From: Cellvibrio sp. PSBB006
GTDB lineage: Bacteria > Pseudomonadota > Gammaproteobacteria > Pseudomonadales > Cellvibrionaceae
Direction: 5' to 3'
Length of the DNA: 64,000 bases
Assembly: GCF_002162135.1 (NCBI RefSeq)
Contig: NZ_CP021382.1
Coordinates: forward strand, 1 to 64,000
Shown: piece after piece, positions 27,916 to 34,808 of the stretch
Position numbering within the stretch: position 1 is the stretch's first letter
How the letters are laid out: each line of letters starts with the position of its first letter
Translations under genes and position numbers: made by a program
The notes under the pieces: model-generated
What the model was told of the DNA's origin: nothing
Databases searched by the model: none
Seen by the model: only the letters and a program-made list of their open reading frames with translations

Positions 27916-28272
27916 ATGAATATCCAACGCATAAACCCAACCTCACGCTGGTCCGACGCGACGATTTACAACGGCCTGATCCATTTTGTCGAAGTCCCCG
28001 AAGACACCGCCGTGGATATGGCCGCGCAGGTCCGGCAAATTTTTGCGCAGGCCGAAGCCACCCTGGCGCAATGCCAGAGCGATAAATCCCGCTTGATCTC
28101 CGCCACCATCTACATCACCGATATCGCCGACGTGCCCGTACTGAATCGCGAATGGGAAGCCTGGTTGCCCGCCGGCTGCGCGCCTTCGCGCGCGTGTTTG
28201 AAAGTGGAATTATTAAACCCGGCGATGCGGGTTGAAATCGCCTTTGTCGCCGCCGAAATGAGGGTGTTATAA
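27916..28272 (+). CDS. Rid (YjgF/YER057c/UK114) family protein
   Basis: The 118-residue protein has the Rid fold pattern: YNGLIHFVEVP near the start, QVRQIFAQAEATLAQ, SATIYITDIADVPVLNREWEAWLP, and the ending APSRACLKVELLNPAMRVEI with the arginine (R in SRA) that in RidA binds imine/enamine carboxylate intermediates. RidA enzymes hydrolyse such reactive imines; the divergent spacing here suggests a RidA-like subfamily rather than RidA itself. Its stop codon overlaps that of the converging SDR gene within a TTATAA palindrome. Confidence 0.85.
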   Translation: MNIQRINPTSRWSDATIYNGLIHFVEVPEDTAVDMAAQVRQIFAQAEATLAQCQSDKSRLISATIYITDIADVPVLNREWEAWLPAGCAPSRACLKVELLNPAMRVEIAFVAAEMRVL

Positions 28273-29004
28273 AGCAAAGCCCCCATCGATATTCCAGCTG
28301 GCACCCGTGACAAAGGCGGATTCGTCGCTGGCCAAATACGCGGCAAGGCCGGCGATCTCCTCGGCTGAGCCATAACGTGGGACAGCCATAAGCCCGCGCA
28401 ATGTTTCCGCAAAATCCGAGTCTGCCGGATTCATGTCGGTATTCACCGGACCGGGTTGGATGTTGTTAACCGTAATGCCCCGCGCACCCACCTCACGCGC
28501 CAGACCGCGCGTGAAGGTCGCAATAGCTGCTTTGCTCATGGCGTAGATGGCCATACCTGGAAAAGGCACCACCTCAGCGTTGATGCTGCCAATATTAATA
28601 ATACGACCTCCGGCTTTCAGATGGCGCAAGGCCTCCTGGGTGGCAACGTAAACACCCTTCACATTCACCGCGATTAACCGATCAAAGTCGGCTTCCTGGA
28701 ATTCCTCGACCGGCACCATCGTGGCAACACCAGCGTTATTGATCAGAATATCCAATCCACCTTCCTGCTCGACGACACTGGCGACAGCGCGCCGGATATC
28801 GGCAGGGTTCGCACTGTCGGCTTGTATGGCTATGGCATGACCACCTGCCGCCTTGATGCTCCCTACAACCTCAGTTGCTTTGTCAGGGTTGGTGGACCAG
28901 GTAATCGCCACCTTGGCGCCCTCCCGAGCCAAACGTTTGGCAATAGCGGCACCGATGCCCCGTGATCCGCCCGTAACCAGGGCTACTTTTCCACTCAGTT
29001 TCAT
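28267..29004 (-). CDS. short-chain dehydrogenase/reductase (classical SDR)
   Basis: The 245-residue protein has the NAD(P) motif TGGSRGIGAAIAKRLA near residue 12, the NNAG motif ILINNAGVATM, the catalytic serine in IINIGSINAE, and YAMSKAAIATF with the Tyr and Lys of the YxxxK pair. The C-terminus DESAFVTGASWNIDGGF is typical of FabG-like SDRs. The substrate cannot be predicted. It is divergent from a LysR gene that probably controls it, an arrangement common for SDRs of this type. Confidence 0.93.
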   Translation of the reverse strand: MKLSGKVALVTGGSRGIGAAIAKRLAREGAKVAITWSTNPDKATEVVGSIKAAGGHAIAIQADSANPADIRRAVASVVEQEGGLDILINNAGVATMVPVEEFQEADFDRLIAVNVKGVYVATQEALRHLKAGGRIINIGSINAEVVPFPGMAIYAMSKAAIATFTRGLAREVGARGITVNNIQPGPVNTDMNPADSDFAETLRGLMAVPRYGSAEEIAGLAAYLASDESAFVTGASWNIDGGFAL

Positions 29005-29157
29005 GATGTTTGCTCCGTAAAGATGGGCCAGCCACCCATGGGTGTCGTGGACCCGGTTTCAGTAACAACGTGTGGAGCCAGTGTGAGGATTTTATTGCTT
29101 TACAAGTAGCAGGTAATTAGGGAAAACTTTTTCAACCAAAAGTTAAAGGTGAATGAA

Positions 29158-30081
29158 GTGGAAAGCTTGGCGAGAATTGAATCCTTTGTCAGAAGCGCGG
29201 AGACCGGCAGCTTTTCAGCGGCAGCCAGGCTGCTGGGTTTAACCCCGGCAGGGGTGAGCAAAAACGTGGCCATGCTGGAGCGCGCGTTAGGCGTGCGGTT
29301 ATTCCATCGCAGTACCCGCAGACTGACGTTGACCGAGGCCGGGGAAAGTTTTTTGCTGGAGGTCAGTGACGGCCTGAATAGTGTCCAGGCGGCGGTGGCT
29401 AACGCGAGTCGGCAGCGCGACAAACCGGCAGGTGTATTACGGGTGAGCCTCGCCTTCGCGTTTGGTCAGCAGTACATACTGCCTTTGCTAGCCCGTTTTA
29501 TGGAGCAGTATCCGGATATCCAACCGGACTGGCGTTTTGAAAATCGTCAGGTGGATTTAATTAACGAAGGGCTGGATGCAGCGATTGGCGGCGGTATTGA
29601 TCTGGCTCCCGGCGTTGTGGCCCGCGAGTTGGCAAGAGCGCAATTAGTGACGGTAGCCGCACCTTGCTTTCTGGCAAATAAAACCCATCCTGTCGTACCT
29701 CAGGATTTGTTTGGGTGGGACGGCATCATGCGCCGCTCCTCCAATACCGGTCGAATTCAACCCTGGCATTTGCAGACGATTACTGGCGAACTGGTGGTGG
29801 TAGAGCCCCGACCACGGGTGATCCTCAATGATCCGGAAGCGATCTGCCAGGCAGCCGCGTCGGGCTTGGGCGTAGGACTGGTACCACACTCCCACGCGTT
29901 GCCGTATCTTCAGCAAGGCCAACTGATACGGTTACTACCGCAGTGGTGTTATGACGCAGGCCCTGTATCCATTTACTTTGCCAGTGCAAAGATGTTACCC
30001 GCCAAGACGCGCGTATTTGTTGATTTTATTGTGGCGCATTTCCGACAGGAAAAACTCGCACAAAAGTTTTCTGCCTGGTAA
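29158..30081 (+). CDS. LysR-family transcriptional regulator
   Basis: The product has about 307 residues. The helix-turn-helix is in RSAETGSFSAAARLLGLTPAGVSKNV followed by RLFHRSTRRLTLTEAGE; the effector domain has GVLRVSLAFAFGQQYILPLL and EAICQAAASGLGVGLVPHS. The GTG at 29158 is preferred over the GTG at 29149 because AAAGG lies eight bases before it. The type is that of LysR regulators (AaeR/PtrR-like, CrgA group) that repress a divergent oxidoreductase. The 153-base gap to the SDR gene should contain the shared operator. Confidence 0.9.
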   Translation: MESLARIESFVRSAETGSFSAAARLLGLTPAGVSKNVAMLERALGVRLFHRSTRRLTLTEAGESFLLEVSDGLNSVQAAVANASRQRDKPAGVLRVSLAFAFGQQYILPLLARFMEQYPDIQPDWRFENRQVDLINEGLDAAIGGGIDLAPGVVARELARAQLVTVAAPCFLANKTHPVVPQDLFGWDGIMRRSSNTGRIQPWHLQTITGELVVVEPRPRVILNDPEAICQAAASGLGVGLVPHSHALPYLQQGQLIRLLPQWCYDAGPVSIYFASAKMLPAKTRVFVDFIVAHFRQEKLAQKFSAW

Positions 30082-30211
30082 CGAATAGTCAAGCCATCCG
30101 CACGGCGGCACAATAAAATCTGAATCCGTGGAGTCCGTCGCTACGCTGCTGCAAACCTTGGTCTAGAATCAATGCAGTTCGGTTTCTGTCCTTATATCCC
30201 AAAAGGTTGGC

Positions 30212-30619
30212 ATGATGAAAAAACAAAACAAATGGGTATCAATCCTGGGCGCGATCTTGTGCCTATGGGCCACGCAAGCGGCGGCGCTTGGCCTGGGCGA
30301 ATTGAAGTTACAATCAACACTCAACGAACCGTTTAAAGCAGAGGTCGCATTAACCAATCTGGGCAGTATCAGCGCGGAAGAAATTCTGGTGAGTTTTGCT
30401 TCTGTTGAGGAGTTTACACAACGCAAACTGGAACACTTTTTCTTTTACAGCGACTTCAAATTCACGGTAGATTTAAACCGGCGAGTGGTAATAATCACCT
30501 CACCACGCCCCATCACTGAACCTTACCTCGAATTTATTCTTGAAGCCCGCTGGCCTACCGGTCGCTTGCAGCGGGAATATACAGTTTTACTGGATATGCC
30601 AACGCGGTTAGCAGAGTAA
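30212..30619 (+). CDS. stand-alone FimV N-terminal-type domain protein
   Basis: The 135-residue protein has a signal peptide ending at TQAAA and then the conserved FimV/TspA N-terminal domain: LGLGELKLQSTLNEPFKAEVAL, EILVSFASVEEF, HFFFYSDFKFTV, PITEPYLEFILEARWPTGRLQREYTVLLD. In FimV this periplasmic domain precedes a LysM domain, a membrane helix and cytoplasmic TPRs, with roles in type IV pilus assembly and polar localisation. Here it ends right after the domain. The stop is clean and no LysM coding follows, so it is either a deliberate short paralogue or an old remnant. No pilus genes adjoin it. Confidence 0.85.
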   Translation: MMKKQNKWVSILGAILCLWATQAAALGLGELKLQSTLNEPFKAEVALTNLGSISAEEILVSFASVEEFTQRKLEHFFFYSDFKFTVDLNRRVVIITSPRPITEPYLEFILEARWPTGRLQREYTVLLDMPTRLAE

Positions 30620-30666
30620 AAAACTGACCCACCCCACTCGACGCGGCGCGCAATCCGAGTTTGGCG

Positions 30667-30756
30667 TTAGGCCTGTTGTTTCGAAACCCTCAAGTCAGGG
30701 ACGACTTGAGGGAGCTACAAGGATGTATTCATGCGTTTTCGAAACAACAGGCCTAA
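30667..30756. repeat. 90-bp nested inverted repeat (MITE/REP-like element)
   Basis: Perfect 20-bp outer arms (30667-30686 and 30737-30756, ends TTAGGCC...GGCCTAA) enclose a perfect 10-bp inner hairpin (30687-30696 with 30703-30712, CCCTCAAGTC/GACTTGAGGG). A 24-base asymmetric segment lies on the right. It occupies the gap between the FimV-like gene and yejK. Only one copy is in the window. Confidence 0.8.
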
Positions 30757-30799
30757 TGACAAACGTACTACGAAGTGCTCCCGTGACGTACGCTGCCGA

Positions 30800-31816
30800 T
30801 CACTCCCCCTTCATATGCTTCAACAATTTAGCCTTAAGCGCCGGCGGAATATTTTTAATCGTTAATACATCCTGCTTTGCATCGTACACAATCTCCTTGC
30901 CCAAACACTCCGACGCAAAACTCATGCTCAACGAATCATTACGGCCACTGATACGCACATAGTTGCGAATCTGGCTGCTATCCGGAATAAATTCCGCTTT
31001 TTTCTCCGGTTGCTTTTCCTGCACAAAACGCGAGAAATGTTCCGGCTCATGGGTTTTGATTTCGCTGGCAAGTGTTTGCGATAAATCCGCAATCACCACC
31101 GCCTTGCCGGCTTTGTTTTGCTCCAGACAATAATCCACCACTTTTGTGCGTGTCACCCGCGCGGCCTGTTCGTCCATCTCCTGTGCGTAGTCGTCGACAA
31201 TTTGCAGGAATTGCGCGGTATCGTTTTTGATGTCGTATTTATCGCTAAAGCCAACGAGGTTGGCGAAAGCATCGGACAATTCTTTTTCGCCGCGCGAACG
31301 CAGTAAGGATAAATAGGTGGCTGAATGGCCGGCGTCCCAATCAGACAGGTCAATCTTGGCGGCTAGCGCAAAACCCTGGGTGTCGAGATAGCGGGAGTCA
31401 TCCAGCGCGAGTTCGGCATCCAGATAAGAGCCGTGCAGATGCTCCGCCATAAACACGTGCAAAAATTCGCCCGCTTCAATTTTTTCTTCAACAAAGAAGA
31501 GGTAGGCATCAATCAGGCATTCGGTTTTTTCCAATTCCAGTTTGAAATGTTGGGCTGCTTTGTGGGTAAAGCTGGCAAAACCCAAACGCTCTGCGCGATA
31601 TTCCTTGAGCCAGGCAGAAAACGGAAACTCGCTCGTTTCGCCGGAAAAGCGACCGTAGCTTTTGCCGCTTTTGCGAATAAAGTTGGACTTTAATTCGTAA
31701 ACCAGATCTTCCAGTTTGCCGTTTGCAGCAAACGCGTCTGGCCGTAAGTGAAGGTCTACGCCGGTCGTGGGTGAGTGGCGCAGTATGTGATGGGAAATGA
31801 TGGATGTAAGTGCCAT
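30800..31816 (-). CDS. yejK: nucleoid-associated protein YejK (NdpA family)
   Basis: The 338-residue protein matches the family in length and begins with the typical N-terminus of NdpA proteins (ALTSIISHHILRHS). Visible features include SNFIRKSGKSYGRFS, the acidic central region VVDEIAQ-like SRYLDTQGFALAAKIDLSDW, and C-terminal DSSQIRNYVRISGRNDSLSMSF. YejK is a 37-kDa nucleoid-bound protein of unclear role that is conserved in gammaproteobacteria. It is monocistronic, converging on the nested repeat and following the multicopper oxidase divergently by 85 bases on the other side of a hairpin. Confidence 0.9.
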   Translation of the reverse strand: MALTSIISHHILRHSPTTGVDLHLRPDAFAANGKLEDLVYELKSNFIRKSGKSYGRFSGETSEFPFSAWLKEYRAERLGFASFTHKAAQHFKLELEKTECLIDAYLFFVEEKIEAGEFLHVFMAEHLHGSYLDAELALDDSRYLDTQGFALAAKIDLSDWDAGHSATYLSLLRSRGEKELSDAFANLVGFSDKYDIKNDTAQFLQIVDDYAQEMDEQAARVTRTKVVDYCLEQNKAGKAVVIADLSQTLASEIKTHEPEHFSRFVQEKQPEKKAEFIPDSSQIRNYVRISGRNDSLSMSFASECLGKEIVYDAKQDVLTIKNIPPALKAKLLKHMKGE

Positions 31817-31896
31817 AAGCTCGACCGCAAAAAGCGCGCATTATAGCGAGAAGCGGGTGCCTTAAGACAGTCTGAAATGGCCACGGAAGTCGTGAA

Positions 31897-31925
31897 GCAA
31901 GCCATCTTTAGCAAAGATGGCTTGC
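31897..31925. terminator. 13-bp perfect hairpin after the multicopper oxidase gene
   Basis: GCAAGCCATCTTT pairs perfectly with AAAGATGGCTTGC across a 3-base AGC loop. It starts nine bases past the oxidase stop (- strand). No U-tract follows, so it is a 3'-end hairpin of uncertain terminating power. Confidence 0.45.
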
Positions 31926-31934
31926 CCGGGCGGA

Positions 31935-33902
31935 TCAATGATGCCCGGTTGCCGCTCCGCCGCGCCCGTCAGGTAGGGCGATGCGCACATTTTGCATCAT
32001 GCCCTGATCTTCGTGATCCAGGATATGGCAGTGCAAGACGAAATCACCGATATAGCGCTGGTAATGGGTGCGCACGATCACCTGGTAGCTTTTGCCCGCC
32101 GCGTTCTTGACCCACACCGTATCCTTGAAGGTGCCTTTCATGCCGCGATATTGCGGGTCCGGGGCACCGCTGGTATCGAAGTCGTCCACTGCGTCCGGGC
32201 CGCTCACATCCTTGCCGTTGGGATCGAGCACGGCGATGACCTGAAACGGATTAACGTGAATGTGATACGGATGACTGCCGGATTTTGAGGTGAGCGTCCA
32301 TTCATCAATATTGCCGAGAATCAAGGTGCGATTGATGACGCCTGGCTCATAAATTTCATCGTCGATTAAAAAATCTGTCGAGGTCATATTGAAAAACAAT
32401 GTCTGTTTGTTGGGCGTGGGCGGCAGGTCTTCGTGGGGAACAAATGTTGTTAGCCGGTTGTTTCTCAACTCATCAGCCACCTGTTTGGCGACTTCTGGTG
32501 CGTAATGTTCTTTTGCCGCTTCGATGAGAGCTACCTGCAATTGCTTCTGGATGGAATCATCACTTTCCTTGCCGTCTGCAACATGAACAACGCCTAAGAG
32601 TTTGCGCGAAGACGGTGTTTGATCGACATTGGCAGAGGCTGCTGCCGCTGCATCAATCACACAATATTTTCCTGCGTCGGGAAACAACATTAATGTATCC
32701 CAACGATAACCGGGTTGAAACACCAACGAATCTGTTGCGCGAATTGTGGCAGTCGTAAGCCCGTCGGCGGCGACAATACTTTGTGGTACCAATTCGCCGG
32801 TGCAGTTTTGTTTGATGAAGTCATCATGCTGCTCCACGGTAAATTTTTTCGGGATATCGACATCGCTTTTCATACGACGGAATTGCAAATTAATGCTGTC
32901 GCGCACACCACCGTGAATCATTCGCCAACGTTCAATTTGGCCAGCTTTTGCGTCGTAGAATCCGGGTTGGATTTCACCGTTGATGCTAGTGTAACGGCCG
33001 GATTGCCCCCAGGCTTTACCGCTGAAATTTGCATAGCTTTCCACGACACCGACATCGTCCGGGTCGCAGCGATACGTGCCGTCTGCATTTTTTTTCACAA
33101 CGGGATTGTCTCCTTTGGTGTAACAGGCATATTGAATTTGCTGGAACAACAGCACGCGTTCCTTGAACGACTGCTTTGGCGTCGGTTGGAGCAGCGTATC
33201 AATATCGCCTTTGGAGGTTGTTGTCGGTACACGTTTGCCATCAATGATCAACGCGCCGGCCATACCGCTGCCGACTTGCAACGCGGTTGAGCCGTGGCGA
33301 TGGGGGTGATACCAGAAAGTACCGGCGGGATGATCCAAAGGAATATTGTATTCATACTGAAAATCCACACCGGGGTTGATGGAGATCAGCACGTTATCGC
33401 TGTTGCCAGCGGGATTGATCCACAAACCGTGCGTGTGCATATTGGTGCCGTTAAAACAGTGCGGTTTATTAACCGGTTGCTCGTGGTCGTAACAGGACGG
33501 ATCGCCAGGCAATTGGTTAGACAGCGTAGCGCGGATCGTATCGCCAGGTGCAACTCTGATGGTCGGTGCAACAAACGGTGCGTCAGGATTGACAAGGGTT
33601 CCCTGATAGCTACGCAGTCTTACCCGATCATCCCGACCGGTTGCCGGATTCCACAGGCTACTTTCGGTATAGGTAACCCGCCAGGTGAGATAGGCTTCCT
33701 GTGGCCCGGTGGGTTGGGCCATTGCGACAGATTTCTTCAATTTTGCTAAAGGTTTTACGGCTTCCAGACCGCTGCGCTGAATCTCCAGTAACGGTGGGTT
33801 TTCAACGCCATCGTCACGCACAGATTTTGCGGCGGCCCAGGGAATGAGAGTGATCAGGGAAAGTGTTAACACGGAGGAGCGAAGTAAATGGTAGGGTGAC
33901 AT
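31935..33902 (-). CDS. secreted multicopper oxidase
   Basis: The 655-residue protein has a signal peptide (LRSSVLTLSLITLIPWAAAKS). Copper ligands are in the four canonical motifs: NMHTHGLWINP, FWYHPHRHGS, HPYHIHVNPFQV and the C-terminal HCHILDHEDQGMMQN, the last carrying the type 1 and trinuclear-centre ligands with a Met axial position. The substrate (Cu+, Mn2+ or phenolics) is not evident; no Met-rich CueO-like insert is seen. The start at 33902 is set by AAGGAGATAACC just before the ATG. No copper-resistance genes lie nearby. Confidence 0.9.
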   Translation of the reverse strand: MSPYHLLRSSVLTLSLITLIPWAAAKSVRDDGVENPPLLEIQRSGLEAVKPLAKLKKSVAMAQPTGPQEAYLTWRVTYTESSLWNPATGRDDRVRLRSYQGTLVNPDAPFVAPTIRVAPGDTIRATLSNQLPGDPSCYDHEQPVNKPHCFNGTNMHTHGLWINPAGNSDNVLISINPGVDFQYEYNIPLDHPAGTFWYHPHRHGSTALQVGSGMAGALIIDGKRVPTTTSKGDIDTLLQPTPKQSFKERVLLFQQIQYACYTKGDNPVVKKNADGTYRCDPDDVGVVESYANFSGKAWGQSGRYTSINGEIQPGFYDAKAGQIERWRMIHGGVRDSINLQFRRMKSDVDIPKKFTVEQHDDFIKQNCTGELVPQSIVAADGLTTATIRATDSLVFQPGYRWDTLMLFPDAGKYCVIDAAAAASANVDQTPSSRKLLGVVHVADGKESDDSIQKQLQVALIEAAKEHYAPEVAKQVADELRNNRLTTFVPHEDLPPTPNKQTLFFNMTSTDFLIDDEIYEPGVINRTLILGNIDEWTLTSKSGSHPYHIHVNPFQVIAVLDPNGKDVSGPDAVDDFDTSGAPDPQYRGMKGTFKDTVWVKNAAGKSYQVIVRTHYQRYIGDFVLHCHILDHEDQGMMQNVRIALPDGRGGAATGHH

Positions 33903-34094
33903 GGTTATCTCCTTATTGTGGATAAGCCCTGGCACATACCTCAATTTCAGCCAAGTACCCCGATGCTATAGAATGCAACGCCCACCGAGCATTACAGCGC
34001 ATTACATATTCACGTAAGTTTTGTGCGGTGGTTGGAGGTGAGGCCATTGAAATTATTTTTATTTGGATGAAAATGGAATAACTTTTTTGCAAAC

Positions 34095-34721
34095 GTGACG
34101 ATTATGTTATTTGCTGACTTGCCTCCCGAACTTCACGAACCGGTTGCCTGCCTGATAGAGGCGGCCATTGAGTACAATGTGCCCGCGAATATTTTATTGG
34201 CCATTGCAGAAAAGGAAGGCGGCAAGCCGGGGCAGTGGGTGAGAAATACCAACGGCACCTATGATGTCGGCCCCATGCAGTTCAACAGTGCTTACCTGAA
34301 GGAATTAATGTCTCACGGCGTGTTTGAAAGTGATGTGGCGGCCTACGGTTGTTACCCCTACCAACTGGCGGCCTGGCGTATTCGCGATCACATCTACAAC
34401 GATCAGGGTGATTTGTGGACGCGCGCGGCCAATTATCATTCGCGCACGCCGGCAGTGAATGCGGTTTATCGCGCGGACCTGATGACCAAAGCGGAGCGCT
34501 GGAGTGAGTGGGTGGAGCAACACTACATCACCTACGAAGTGAATCTGGACGGCTTGGCCGCCTCTATGCAGTTTATCCTCAAACCGATAACGCTCGCGCC
34601 GGAAACATCCGCCGTAAAAACGCTCGAATCAAAAACGCCGCCGGAAGCCAAAAGCGATACCGCAGCGGATACCGACAAACCGGTCATTACACCCGCAGCA
34701 CGCGCAAACGACGCACAGTAA
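34095..34721 (+). CDS. lytic-transglycosylase-like (SLT-type) protein
   Basis: The 208-residue protein (GTG at 34095; ATG at 34104 is an alternative) has a lysozyme-like region: IEYNVPANILLAIAEKEGG with the putative catalytic Glu, DVGPMQFNSAYLKEL, CYPYQLAAWRIRDHI and RAANYHSRTPAVNAVY. This resembles VirB1/TrbN/IagB-type specialised transglycosylases that open peptidoglycan locally. No signal peptide is visible, which is odd for an enzyme that should reach the periplasm. The last 40 residues are Ala/Pro/Lys-rich and disordered. The ribosome site is weak and no secretion system lies alongside. Confidence 0.75.
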   Translation: MTIMLFADLPPELHEPVACLIEAAIEYNVPANILLAIAEKEGGKPGQWVRNTNGTYDVGPMQFNSAYLKELMSHGVFESDVAAYGCYPYQLAAWRIRDHIYNDQGDLWTRAANYHSRTPAVNAVYRADLMTKAERWSEWVEQHYITYEVNLDGLAASMQFILKPITLAPETSAVKTLESKTPPEAKSDTAADTDKPVITPAARANDAQ

Positions 34722-34808
34722 GTATTCCTCAATTGAGATTGTCCCCGGCGGTAGCATCAGGCATGCTTGTTGCTAATTTTTTCGCACGCTTTTTCTGATG
34801 AATGCATT

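Noticed and set aside
30667..30756. Integron attC site (core-like GTTAGGC and GCCTAAT ends)
   Set aside because: The core sequences are in the reverse order to an attC site, the arms are perfectly paired without the extrahelical bases, and there is no cassette array or integrase.
30723..30962. 79-residue plus-strand frame
   Set aside because: It begins within the nested inverted repeat and runs antisense over yejK.
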